Part shown: one piece after another, positions 46,188 to 57,150 of the stretch | Position numbering within the stretch: the first letter of the stretch is position 1 | How the letters are laid out: each line of letters starts with the position of its first letter | Origin: Diatrype stigma | Lineage: Eukaryota; Ascomycota; Sordariomycetes; Xylariales; Diatrypaceae | Length of the DNA: 64,000 bases | Direction: 5' to 3' | Assembly: GCA_022225965.2 (NCBI GenBank) | Contig: JAKJXP020000099.1 | Coordinates: 62,001-126,000 of the forward strand | Notes under the pieces: generated by a model | What the model saw: the letters and a program-made list of their open reading frames with translations, nothing else | Told to the model about the DNA's origin: nothing | The model's database searches: none | Made by a program: the position numbers and the translations under genes

Positions 46188-47952
46188 GCTGGCCCTGCCT
46201 GATCATGGCCTCCAGCTGCTCTTCCCCTTTATCTACCCCCCATTTCGAAGGCAGCTAGCCAGCTAGGCAGTAGGAGAGAGGATCGAAAAAGGAGAGGATT
46301 GGCTGCTTCTATTGGCCCTGTTGGATCCTGCTAGGCTGGCTAGGTGGCTGTTCAAAGGGGGAATGTGTGACCTGCCTGGTCACGTTTATGAAGCGCTCGG
46401 CGGGTGTTTGCCGTCGTCGTACCTTTCTTGTATATAAAGAAGGCATGTTCCATTGTATATAGGAGAACCATGCCATTACTGTATTGTAGGGCACCTCTTT
46501 AGACTTACATATATATATTATTCATTTCGTCACAGACAGCTCGTATGTGTGATTTGGCTTTGTAAATTGTGTGTCTCAGAGGCGGAGAAGGCTGATACCA
46601 CTGCCTTCTGCCAAAATACAAGTCATCTCCGTCCGTTGTGCTTTGTGCCAGACTCACTCATATTCAATAGCCGCAGTGACACAAGATGGTGCCACAGAAG
46701 TATATAAGCCAACATGAAATTGTTTTCCCAATAATATCATGTTGTGGTTACGACAAAAGGCCTTCATGGCTAATAGACTTGATCATACAGCTACCGTTTG
46801 ACACAGAACTATGTCCGAATCCTTCAACTACATGTATTTCCAAGCCTGAACACTTGCAATTTGGATCTGGATATCCTGAAGAAATTACTGATTTCCTAGG
46901 CGATAAGACATGAACTGATGAACAATGCAATGCTCCACAATGCCCGTAGAAGCCATGTACAGGTGTGACCCCCATACTGAATCAACCTCATGACATGCCA
47001 CTACTAAAAGAGCCATGCTGTTCTGTTGTTGGTTTCGGGCGGACACTGCATCTTTTTACCTTTACAATTAATTACCTTTCTAATTAACCGGGTGTGAGCA
47101 GCCACCGGTGGCTTAGGGGGTGGGTTACCCCTGAGGCTAGTGTAAAGGTGGCGTACGGCGCTTAGGGGCTTCCTAGCGCCTATACCGGAAAGCTTATAGA
47201 GCAGGAATCCCGTGAATTCGGGACTGGAGGAAAGGGTTTCCCTTCATGATCATTATATATATTCAGGGCTCAAATCGAAATCACCGCTTAGCGTACACCT
47301 GCAACAGACATGCTACTTGGAATAGAACAAGAATACCATTGCCATCATGGAGTAAAGTAATTGTTATATTGACATTTGGTACTTAGAAGGTTTCAGCCAC
47401 ATCTGAGGCGTACCTAGGTAGATGTGGCTTGTGTTAACAAATGACGGGAAGTACTAGATCTTTCCAGGCCTTCGTATACTGAGCTATCCCCCTTTTCGAG
47501 CATTACCTTCTCTTTTCGGCAGATTACCCCCGCAAGTTTACCGTTTATCGGCACTGCGCACCTGCGGCACTGTCAGATAGCTCTTAACTATAACTGAACT
47601 ATAACCAACTTATAGCCATATTCCGGACCTGTTTATTTATTTAAGCTGCCTGCCAGCCCCGGCTTGCCAGGTACTCCGGCTGTTATCTGCCCTTAAACTG
47701 GGGAAATGCGAATAACCGCCGCGGATCATGCGAATCCTTTATCGGGTACGACATTGTGATGGACGTGCATTGTGTACAATGCCGCGCCTTCGCGACGCAA
47801 TTCTCTCAAGGTTAAAGCTTCACCTTTTTAACTTTCTGCTTCCCTTGCCCCCCTTCCTGTCAGTCTCGGGCCCGTCCGCCAATTGGAGTTGCCATTGCTC
47901 GGTACGGCGATTCTAAAGCTATATCAGATAGTCAGTCATATGCAGTATCGAC
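46188..47952. other. Intergenic with hairpin-rich segment
   Basis: 46260-46330 contains AGCTAGCCAGCTAGGCAG repeats. 47058-47223 carries several hairpins (annotated). No gene seen. Confidence 0.45.
47058..47223. other. Cluster of inverted repeats and hairpins
   Basis: ACCTTTACA (47058-47066) is inverted as TGTAAAGGT (47141-47149) around the perfect palindrome GCCACCGGTGGC (47101-47112). GGCGCT/AGCGCC pair at 47157-47180. TCCCG TGAATT CGGGA forms a hairpin at 47208-47223. This could be a small MITE-like element or a structured RNA. Confidence 0.35.
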
Positions 47953-50008
47953 ATGATGAAGTGCATCTCATCGCTCGCGTATCTTCTGGCTTTGGCCTGG
48001 GCGCGTCCTGACGATGCGGACCACCCGTCGCTCCTCGCCGTCGCCGGCAGAGCAGGGGAGACATCCGGGTCGCACCCATTCGCCAGATACAAAGTTCTTG
48101 CCCGGGACATCGATGCGGCCTCGACGACAACTAGCACCACTCCTTCTGCTGAAACTACTCCGTTAGAATGCTTCCAGGTCGCTGAACCCGTGCCGTCGCC
48201 TCCTGGTTCGGCCTTTACTGAGAATGGTAGTGCGAGTCGAGCTTTGATCAGGAATGGCGCGGCTATTACCGCCAGCGAGCCTGCGTGCGAAACCGTCTTG
48301 ATGGAACATACGTTCGCTAACAGCTATGGGGCTCCGTTCGTTGGTAAGTCGTGGGAGCTCTCGCTTCGATTGGTTCCGTATCGAGCTGACCCATCAAGGC
48401 AACTACACGCCTCCTGAGTGTGACTTCGACCACGTCGTTATCAACTTCACTGTGCTTGTGAAGGGCCGTCAGTATGATCGGACGGGCGCGATGTACCTGG
48501 GGGATACCGAAGTATGGCGGACCTCGACGGCAGAGCCAAACCCGACCGGCATCCGCTGGGTCTATCAGAAGGACATGACCCCTTTCCTGTCGCTGTGGAA
48601 GCAGCCTCAGACTCTCATCTTTGACTTGGAGAACAATGTCGACGATACATACACCGGTCTCCTCAACACGACCCTCACTGCGACCTTCTTCAAACTTCCT
48701 TCTCAGCAGCAGGCGGGCCAACCACCGGCAGATCGCATCATCCCCATCTCGCAACGGCTGGGCTCTACGGGGAAGCCAAGCCAATTCACCGTTCCAGAAC
48801 AGGATGCGACGAACACCGTCTCCTTCCCGCAGAACGTGAACCGCGCCGTGTTTACCGTGGACGTTAAGGGCCAGGGCGACGAGGAGTTTTGGTGGAGCAA
48901 CGTGCCCCAGAGCGCGATCCACACGTTCGAAGATGGCTACGGCACGTATCCGGGGTACTCGCCCTGGCGGGAGGTGCAGATTCTCATCGACGACCAGCTT
49001 GCCGGGGTCTCCTGGCCGTACCCCGTAATTTACACCGGGGGCGTCCTGCCGCACCTCCACCGCCCCATAGTGGGCATCCAGGCCTTCGACATAAGTGAAC
49101 AGGAGATCGACATCACGCCATGGCTGCCGCTCCTCTGCGACGGGAAAGACCACACGTTCACGATCAAGATCGTCGGCCTCGAAGACGACGGGGACGCGAG
49201 CGCTGCGCTTTCCACGACCACCGGTAGCTCGTGGTACGTGACCGGCAAGGTCTTCCTGTGGCTCGACGACGAAGACTCAGTCACAACCGGCACGCTGGGG
49301 GACGTCTCGGCGAACGACCTGCCGAAGATCACCCTCTCGCAACACGTCACGCAGAACGCCACGGGCGGCAACGAGACCGTCGAGTACGACATCGCCGTGT
49401 CGCGGGACTTCTCCATCCGCTCCGTGGTCCAGACCCAGCATTCGCAGGGCACGGCGAGCTGGGCCCAGTCCCTGCGCTACTCCAACACCGGCGGCGTCTA
49501 CGCGTACGGCGACGACAACGTGAACACGTTCGCCATCACGGGCTCCGCCGAAGCCGTCGGCCCTCCCGGTTCCGACCCCTCGTCCTCGGCCTACTACTAC
49601 TCGACCAACTACAGCTACCCGCTGTTCTGCAACAGCACGGCCACGTCCGCGCCCGAGGGCAACCTGACGCTCTGGGCGGTGCTGGATCAGGGCTTGGATA
49701 TCGAGGTGCGCGGCGACGGTGCCGTGTTCCCCACCGGGCTCGCGGCCTTTCCGGCCGCGGCCGGAGTCTCGGGTGACGGGTTCCAGGGCTCTTCGCTCAG
49801 CACGTGGCGCAACGGCACGGCGGATTACTACCGGCCCGCTGACAACAGCTATACTACGGGTGTTGGCAAGACGCACCAGGTCTTCTCCTTTGGTGGGCTC
49901 TCCGGCGACGAGGGAGCGCCGCCGACGGAGCTCTACTTCCGCGATGTCAGCGCGTATAACGACACCATTACCGATGATCACGTGGAGGTGGCTGGGAAGA
50001 CGATATGA
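47953..50008 (+). CDS. Peptide-N4-(N-acetyl-beta-glucosaminyl)asparagine amidase A-like protein (PNGase A), secreted
   Basis: Exons 47953-48343 and 48399-50008 (55-bp intron, GTAAGT...TCAAG) give 666 residues. A signal peptide ends near residue 18. Residues 50-75 are a Thr/Ser-rich linker. The PNGase A domain begins at PLECFQVAEPV and runs through GNYTPPECDFDHVVINFTV, GRQYDRTGAMYLGDTEVWRT, the GYGTYPGYSPWREVQILIDD region and LPHLHRPIVGIQAFDI, then LLCDGKDHTF. Many NxT/S sites suggest heavy N-glycosylation. PNGase A enzymes release N-glycans from glycopeptides at acid pH, here presumably outside the cell or in the vacuole. Length is normal. The second exon is GC-rich, so large antisense ORFs occur and are ignored. 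Confidence 0.9.
48344..48398 (+). other. Intron of the PNGase A-like gene
   Basis: 55 bp, donor GTAAGT, acceptor ATCAAG; joins APFV to GNYTPPEC in phase. Confidence 0.75.
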
Positions 50009-50915
50009 GCTAGTTGATTGGTTACTTGGATAGATGTGAGAAGATGCGTTGATGGACAGTGGTTGATTTAGGTGTGCCTGTAAGATCTCTCCCTGCGTTC
50101 CAGTAGCCCTTCGTTGATATGACTATGGCTTGAATATAATAAGTTGAAGGCCCCTCCCATGAGCAGCCAGGGAATATTAGATCAACCCGTCTTCGTGCCT
50201 CCCTGATTGAACCTACCTATGAAATTACCAGGAGACCATCGGCAAGAAAACCTGCATCTCTGATTGAGTTGGGGGTCGAGTACGGACACAACAGCGCGTG
50301 TCTCGCTATCCCTAGCTTTACATATGCAACACGGTCGGGTACGCACGCCGGATTTGTGCCAATGTACGGATGGACTAAAGTCGCTGATAGTGGTATTACT
50401 ATACGCCAATATGGAGCAGAGCCTCCCCCGGGTGAGGTATCACTTCGAGCTGGAATTATCAGGTTCGATTCCCTGGCAGACTGAAATTATTGCATCCATT
50501 TTCAGTTTTCAGTTCTGCCAATCATTTGTAAAATGATCCCCATCGCTTTACTACTTCTTTGCCGCCGGGTTCGTTATACGGCCCATATACGGCGATGGCA
50601 TGTAAGTTCACCTATGCTTCCATGACCGTCATCTGCAGGTGCCTACCGAAATAGATAGAGTGTCAATTCAGCCGAATTGCGGACATGGAGAACGTTCATC
50701 GAGAGTTCTAGTTCTCCTAGCAAGGCACGTCTGTATTCTTAGGTGCGTGTGCTATCTTTGAAGCAAGCCTCTAGGCAGCTTGTATCGACATATTGGACGT
50801 ATTATTCGCAGGTTGACTCCGGGTTCCAGCTTCTCCTCGGAAGACCTATGTGCGAAGAAGAACAACCCACTAATCCACACCCCCGGCACCTCCTAGGTAT
50901 CTATCCAGGATAGAT
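50009..50915. other. Intergenic with second relic copy
   Basis: Between convergent genes. Contains the RFDSLAD relic at 50340-50481 within a 71-codon open frame starting at 50269. Nothing else supported. Confidence 0.45.
50340..50481 (+). repeat. Dispersed coding relic, copy 2 (RFDSLAD)
   Basis: See copy 1 at 26081-26210. Here the frame is intact over 71 codons (50269-50484) and reads GTHAGFVPMYGWT ... QYGAEPPPGEVSLRAG then RFDSLAD and TGA. The upstream part (FTYATRSGTHA) has no counterpart that I can align in copy 1. Confidence 0.5.
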
Positions 50916-52263
50916 CTACGGCGTCTGGTTGAAGTCATAGCTGTTGCCAAACCCCCGATTCAGATACGTCGCCAGCGCCTCCTCCCTCGACACCCAATCG
51001 GCGGGAACCTCCAGTTGCCGCCCTAGGCGCCCGTCGCCGTCACGGTCCAGCGCCGCCTCCAGGACCGGCCGGACGTCCTCCGCGAACTGGAGCCGCATGG
51101 GGTTCCGGTACCACGGCGCGAAGTGGATCATGGCGAGCATGACGCGGACCTCGCCGGCCGCGCTCGCGTTCGGCATGCCCGCGTGCCACAGCCGCAGGTC
51201 GCGCACGACGATGCTGCCCTTCCGCACGCCCGGCTGGCACGGCGGCCGCTCCGCCCGCCGCGCCGCCAGCCGCTCCGCCCGGATGCGGCCGCTGGCGCGC
51301 TCGCCGTGCGCGCCCTCCTGCGCGTCGGCCCCGCCGCGGTGCGTGCCTAGCCACAGCTCGGTCGCGCCATTCTCCGCCGTCATGGCGATAAGCGGGATGT
51401 TGATCACCAGCGCGAAGGGGTGGTCGAGGTGCTGGAAGTCGGCGTCCGAGTGCACCGGCTGCCGGGAGGGCGAGGCTCCGGGGAGCGGAGGCACTGTGGG
51501 TTGGTTGGTGTTCTTGGATCAGCACTTGTTAAGCTACCTAATGCGTGGGTGGGGGTGGTTCGTCCACGGGTGCCGGGACGGGTCCTCCCCATGTTTTCTT
51601 CGAGTTTTCCCTCGGGGCTACTCGTGAATCATCCGCCCTTTTACTGGACACAGTCGAAATAACTACACGAAACTATCTGGCTGCTGAACGAAGAGAGGAG
51701 CAACAGCAGAACCTGCTTACTGGCCGCGTTGGCGGAGCAAAACGTCCATTTAGGACGGGGACCAAGCACCGCCGAGGTGATCTGCGTAGCGATCGGGTCT
51801 AGCAGCCGAGTTAGTTATTTCGATGATAGGAATGACATTAACCGGAAACACATGAGCTGTGTAGCTGCGGACTGTTCAACAATATGCACTTACTTGCAAA
51901 GATGGCCGGGTTGAAGTACTCCGCGACAGGAGGAGCATCCAGCTGTAGGTTACCCAAGTTGTAGTTGAAGGGTCCATCTTCCCCTCGGGCCTGTAGGGTC
52001 CGCGCATCCTCGACCATCTTCTTGTTTAGATGATCCAGGATATCGTGCGGAACCACGTCCTCGACCACCACGAGCCCATCCCTGTGAATGGCCGAGACGA
52101 CCTTTTCTAGGTTCCGCGACTCGAGGGCTCCGCCCGCGGTCTCCGGCTTGGATGGGTTGATTACGGTAGGCGTGCTCGAGAGCCGTCGAGCCTGGGCAAT
52201 GGATGCGCACGCGCGACGCTTCGAGAGAGAAGCAGTCGCTCGAGAACGGAGGGGTGCAAGCAT
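50916..52263 (-). CDS. Phytanoyl-CoA dioxygenase (PhyH) family enzyme
   Basis: Three exons on the minus strand, 52263-51894, 51798-51721 and 51493-50916, give 341 residues. It is a non-haem Fe(II)/2-oxoglutarate oxygenase: the HxD pair is His164-Ser-Asp166 in QPVHSDADF, the distal His is about residue 253 in RLWHAGMPN, and the Arg that holds 2-oxoglutarate is about residue 266 in GEVRVMLAM. Fungal members hydroxylate small molecules, often secondary metabolites, rather than phytanoyl-CoA. Residues 1-33 are basic with Ser/Ala and no acids, so mitochondrial import is possible. The third exon is strikingly GC-rich while the first two are not. The gene converges on the PNGase A-like gene and is read in the same direction as the GST gene at 53425. 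Confidence 0.88.
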
Positions 52264-53424
52264 ATTGGCGGTGGGTGAAAGTTGACCGAGCTGGCAGGAC
52301 TTTCTCTACCTCAGTGCTTGAACTCCTCCATTGGGACATGTGCTCTGCGGTGTGGGCTTCGTGGCATCTGGCGGAGATTCCGTTTTAAGTGCATTCCGCC
52401 CATCTCCACTGGGCGGCATTCAACGAATCAAGACGAAACGCTTGTGGGAGAGGGCGGCACAGCAACGTGGCCGACGGAGAGGGATCTGCTAATCCTGACG
52501 TCGTATAAGTAACGATACCCGCTGCGAACTGGTGCGGGGTGTAGACGATGGGGAGCTGCAGAGGTGATATAAAAGGGGTAGGCTGAAATGTTGCGGATGG
52601 ACCGCAGTGTTCGCGCAAGCCGAGTCATCTCTTGGCATTCTCCAATGTCTCCACCAGCCTGGCTCTAGTTGCCTTCAAGTAACTGCTTGTGTGGGCGAAT
52701 GTTGAGTAAGTGAACGTAGGTACTACCCATGAGATTCGTCAAGCGACTAGTTGACAGGAGCATTGTGCCTAGGGCGATAGAACAGCTGCTAGATACGGGG
52801 AAAGAAGGTAGCAGAACAGTTCTCGGCCTCTGGAGGGTATAGAGGAGCCAACTGCTACTTATATAACCGTGCAGTCTTTCACTAGTAGGTGATACTAACC
52901 AAATGGACCCCTATAGCCCCTTATCACCATCTTAACCCCCTAAAACTAGTCACCTCTGCGCCTCATGGTTAAGGTGGCATACTAACGAAACCCGGGTGAC
53001 CTTTCAAGCTCCGGATCAAATAGGCACTGTATTTCTGGTTGCGCCAGTATGGATACGGTGTGCGAATCTCTATAGTTCAGGTTATTCGACCCCCTCATAT
53101 GTGTGTCCGTCACGCAGACATTTATAAGCGTTTATCTCCCTCTCTCCATGTTTGCTTAGGGCGACTGAAATGATGTCAAAAGTGCATCCCAGCGGCAGCA
53201 CCTATCATTTCATTCGTGCTGCTTCTCGGCTGCAAGTGGATCTCGAAGATCCCGGCAAATATAACGAAGGACAATGAAAAGACGGCTTTCTGAGCAAGGT
53301 GCTCTGATGTGACCTTGGCACAGTTCATACAATATGATATGTGTATTGAGGCAACCTGATAACCAACCATCACCCCAACAACTACCACTCTATCTATCCA
53401 TCTGGACAGGCGCTCTTCCGATAC
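52264..53424. other. Intergenic between GST 3' end and PhyH gene start
   Basis: AT-moderate. 52700-52985 starts TGTTGAG and has a TTATATAA element, but it lacks convincing LTR ends. No supported gene. Confidence 0.4.
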
Positions 53425-54314
53425 TTAATCACTCGCCGTGGTGGTCTCCCCAGCGGCGATCTTAGCCTCGTACTCTGTGAAAGTCTCGATGCCTTTCGGA
53501 ACGCCGTTCCACTGCAGGCCTTGCTCGTCCATAAGGCGGGCTCGGATCTCCATAGAGCGCTTCCACGAGGGCAGCTCGACCATGCGTTCGTGCCAAGCGC
53601 GGACATGAGGCGCGCCCTCCCACACCTCATCCCACGACTGATTCAGTACCTCGCTTAGACGGAAGTTCCATGGCACGAAAGCCATGTCGGCAAAGGTCAT
53701 CTTGCTGCCGACTAGCCACTGGGCATTCTCAGGCTTAGCAGCTAGGACGCTCTCCAGAACTCCCAGCACACGCTTGATCTCGTTGGCGTAGCGCTCAATG
53801 GCCGATGGGATCTTTTCTGGGTGTAGATGCGTAAACCAGCCGCACTGGCCGTAGTACGGGCCCTGCCCGCTCATCTGGAAGTGAAGCCACTGGTTGCACA
53901 GGTTCTTCTCCTTCACTGCATCGTACGTGAGACGCTTGTCCGTATCGTACTGGTCAACCAGGTACTGATAGATGGCACCAGACTCCCACAGGGTCAGGTC
54001 CGTGTTGGGATCCTCGATCGCAGGCACGCGGCCATTGGGATTGATGTTGATAAAGGGCGGCTTCTTGATATCGTCGAAGCGAATCGATTTGATCTCGTAG
54101 TTCAGCACAAGCTCCTCGAATATGAAGATGGCCTGCACATGACATCAGCACAGTTTTGCGGTCGACAAGGCTCGCACCGCAGCTCTGATGCCTTACCTTC
54201 CACGGGTTTGGTCCAGGGGCTGATAGATATTAGCTGTAGTCTTGACAATATGAGCAGGATGGGCCACCTACGAGTGATCCATACACGGATCGGCTTGGGT
54301 GGGATGGCTGCCAT
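53425..54314 (-). CDS. Glutathione S-transferase (fungal Ure2p/GTT-like class)
   Basis: Three exons on the minus strand, 54314-54272, 54219-54197 and 54132-53425, give 257 residues. The tiny 23-base second exon supplies PPGPNPWK, the conserved loop of the N-terminal thioredoxin-like domain. INPNGRVPAI follows, then LTLWESGAIYQYL, in which the ES pair binds the gamma-glutamyl part of glutathione. The C-terminal all-helical domain includes the GSKMTFADMAFVPW segment, matching the GST N-capping region. It is probably cytosolic and conjugates or reduces electrophiles and peroxides. It shares its strand with the PhyH gene, but the 1.2 kb gap does not suggest tight co-regulation. All splice phases agree. 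Confidence 0.9.
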
Positions 54315-55479
54315 CTTGCTGGGTGCTTCTTTTCGGTAAGCTGTAACCAATATTCGACCTCCTTGGTGAAGACTAATGATGGATACATTGAAGACCAAGG
54401 GGATGAAGCCCAGAGCTGTTATCGGCCGGCCTTTTAACTTGGAGAGAAAGCCTGGCTTGACGTTAGTAGTTAAGCTGCTGACCCATTTCAAAACCCGGCC
54501 CCTTTGCTTGATTCTAGACCGCCAGGAGTTCCAGATCTAACATGTGTTGCAGGTCAGAAGTGGGGGTGTACAGGGGTATTCCACTTCCTTCCCTTCCTTC
54601 GTGCGTTGGCGGGTTCATTGACCTCGCTAACCAGGCCTTCATCGGAGAGCTCTGGTAGAGCGGGAAAATAAGGGGTTTATTTGTTGGTATAATTCCAAGC
54701 CCGAACCCCCAATGGATTCGGTGCTTTCTGGGCCAACTTCCGCTATACAGCCCCTTCGCTCTGCCCTCTCTCCTAAATGTCTTCTTTAGTATTGCACCTG
54801 CTCGTCCATAGTGGTGTCAGCAACTGACGTTAGCTTAAGTTATACGCGGCTGGCACTATCTATTGCTACGCTGCAAACTAGTTCTCGGAACTAGTAAAGC
54901 TCGCCGGTCATTCCACTACTTCCTGCAGCGAGGGATGGACTGCGTTCTAGCAAATCCTACACTTAGTGATAACTGCAGGTTCTGTTGGTTGGAGGTCCCC
55001 GTATAACACTTAGCCATAGGAATTACTGCAGATTTAGCAAATCTCTTATATTAAGCATCTACTAGAAGGTACAGCCAGATGGCTAAGCAGATTCATAGCA
55101 CTGGCCGCAAGTAAATACATGATCTGATGATCCTAAACTCCATGTTGCTAAACGATGCGCGCCTTTACGGTATGCCGCTGGCACATATGCGCAAGAACCT
55201 CTTGTGCCTAGCCGATGGGTTATCCGACGTCGTAAAGTGGTGGGTATCTAGTGATATGGATATTAGTTCGATCATGCCTCACATCAGCGGCTGAACCGAG
55301 TAACCCAATCAGATGTACCACCAGAAGCTATTGTGGGAGACGAATAGGCGACGGGTGGGAAAAGACGAAGCTGAAGACTATGCCGAGGTTAGTACATATT
55401 TGGATTCGTTTGAGGAGGCAGCGAGGAACCTTACAGTTGACTGAGCTTGGCCTGTATCAAGCCACTTGGTTTTCCATGA
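54315..55479. other. Intergenic between alpha-kinase 3' end and GST gene start
   Basis: No supported gene. AT-rich with scattered short ORFs; GAACTAGT-type palindromes near 54877-54895. Confidence 0.45.
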
Positions 55480-56358
55480 TCATCCGGGGTAGAAGGTTCC
55501 GGCAGGCCGTGAATCACGTGTAGCTACCGAGTGTCTCATCATGGCCGTGCCGGCGACTGGGCGAAAGTATCGTAGTGGGTTGATGGGCTGCGTCCAGTTC
55601 GAGCGGCAGTATCTGTTGCAGGAGTGCTGGCTGAAGAATGAGCTGATGCCCGCGGGGCCCAGATCAGTGACGCCGTAGTCGCTATTCCGAGACAAAATTA
55701 CGGGGTCGGAGAGGACAATCTCGCGCTGGTAGATGCCGCCTTGGAGGTCGCACAGAACGAACTGGCCGCCTGAGACGTGGTAGCTGAAGTGGCTGAGGGC
55801 TTGCATGACCTCTCCCCACGCCTCCGAGTCGTCAGTCCATCCGGTGTTGCTGTTGAACTTCTGGTAGTTTTGGATGAAGGGTTCGCTTAGGGCATGTTGC
55901 CCTGCCCACTCAGTCCCTTCCTGAAACACCCACACAGATGGTACATTGATTTTAACCTTTTTATTGACTATGCCGAGCTCGTTGAATCGATTGACAATCT
56001 CCAAAGCCTTGTCAACGGCTTTGATGTCAAGAGTAAAGTAGTCTGATTCGAAGACGGCGCCGGTCTTGAACCATTTGGTAACGCAAGCCTCGCCTCTGCG
56101 AGGGCCTGAAACGTAGGTTCCTTTAGCCACCCATCGGAAGCTGCCTTGGGAGAAGGGGTTGTCGAGCGCAGCTTTTGTGAAAGAAGCTGAGTCAGAATTG
56201 TTGTATCTGCCGCTATCAAGCCCCCCAGCGGTTGGAGTATCGGCTGGGTGTCCGTGGACGCAGCCCGCACATCGCGACACGCCGGGTCCACTGGAGAACT
56301 GACTGGCCGTGTAGGACGACCGAGGCAGACTGCGGCCGCAGGAAGCACACTCGCGCAT
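55480..56358 (-). CDS. Alpha-type protein kinase with N-terminal four-cysteine zinc finger
   Basis: Single exon, 292 residues from the first ATG of the frame at 56358. Residues 4-33 hold CASC ... CAGC, i.e. Cys4, Cys7, Cys30 and Cys33, a C4 zinc finger of the general type seen in Stc1/LIM-like domains. The alpha-kinase domain (MHCK/eEF2K family) follows from about residue 70: GSFRWVAKGTY, then the ATP-binding Lys95 in VTKWFKTG, then VLCDLQGGIY (201-210), LSDPVI, and YGVTDLGPAGISSFF. The zinc-holding His245-x-Cys247-x3-Cys251 ends the domain. These kinases act on Ser/Thr in helical substrates. The domain is short but has all main motifs. The C-terminal ~35 residues are variable. Substrate and role of the finger are unknown. 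Confidence 0.85.
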   Translation of the reverse strand: MRECASCGRSLPRSSYTASQFSSGPGVSRCAGCVHGHPADTPTAGGLDSGRYNNSDSASFTKAALDNPFSQGSFRWVAKGTYVSGPRRGEACVTKWFKTGAVFESDYFTLDIKAVDKALEIVNRFNELGIVNKKVKINVPSVWVFQEGTEWAGQHALSEPFIQNYQKFNSNTGWTDDSEAWGEVMQALSHFSYHVSGGQFVLCDLQGGIYQREIVLSDPVILSRNSDYGVTDLGPAGISSFFSQHSCNRYCRSNWTQPINPLRYFRPVAGTAMMRHSVATRDSRPAGTFYPG

Positions 56359-56784
56359 GTTCTCAAGTATCGGTTGCAAGAGGTAGGTTGAGGTCGTGAT
56401 AGAGTTCTACCGATAGTTCGGGATTCAGTAGTGTTTGTGCCTGTGTCTCGAGGATTTCTGCAAACTCCAACCATTTAAATACACCCCAGGAATTTTGGTG
56501 GGATGGATTCCTGAGGGATCCAAGTATTCACATTGTATGTGCGGATTCTGCCTATTGTTCCATAGGGTTCCATTACCTAGTGTCCGTAAAACCTTGTGCG
56601 CTGTACTCAGGGACAATAGGGACTAGGTACAGCACATGCTACTCGTTTGTTGGTGTGTGGAAGCCCGGCGTACTTGCTTGATTTCGTTTGAAAAAACGAC
56701 TGGGGCTCAGATTTTTTCAAACAAAGCCAGAAGCCAATCTGCTTGTTTGAAGGCCGAATGTAAATGATAGGTACTGATTGGCTG
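56359..56784. other. Upstream region of the alpha-kinase gene
   Basis: CTTGTTTGAA and TTTTTTCAAACAAAG words occur near 56660-56750 and form an inverted CAAACAAG/CTTGTTTG arrangement. No gene. Confidence 0.4.
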
Positions 56785-57150
56785 TTATTTTATTGGACCT
56801 GCCTTTGCTCCCAAGGCGTTCCCGTGAAACGCGCCCGTTCCCTCCCGCCTAACGACCCGAAAATGAGGCTTACCCGGACCACAGTAGAGAAAGGTATTGC
56901 ACTCAAGCGGACGCATGTTCTTGGATAGGGTATGGTCCCTGATGCCCACACTCCCACCGTGGCCATGCAGTTGCCCGAGAGCACCATGGGAACGACCCGC
57001 TCTTGCGAATGCGGTATTAGACGGCGTTTGATGTTCCCCGTAGGATCCCGAAGCTCCAGCTGATATCGCCTTGAAGTCGTCCACGGGCGGAATCTGCACC
57101 CAGTTGACCTCGACATAGCGGCCCTCGAGCTGCTCACCTCTTCGAGTAGA
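56785..57150 (-). pseudogene. Arginase-family-like gene fragment, frameshifted
   Basis: On the minus strand one frame reads YVEVNWVQIPPVDDFK. The other frame downstream reads VVPMVLSGNCMATVGVWASG. VQIPPVDDF and VLSGNCxATVGV resemble consecutive parts of fungal arginase/agmatinase-family proteins, but they lie in different frames. The following metal-binding DAHGD region is not visible. So this is a broken, truncated copy, or a gene with an exon structure I could not resolve. Confidence 0.4.

Noticed and set aside
48317..49153. 278-residue minus-strand ORF over the PNGase A-like gene
   Set aside because: Antisense shadow; no domain, composition typical of reversed GC-rich coding sequence.
52700..52985. 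Second LTR candidate (TGTTGAG start, TTATATAA inside)
   Set aside because: No CA end and only a 4-bp imperfect flank match; not similar to the 41112-41478 candidate.
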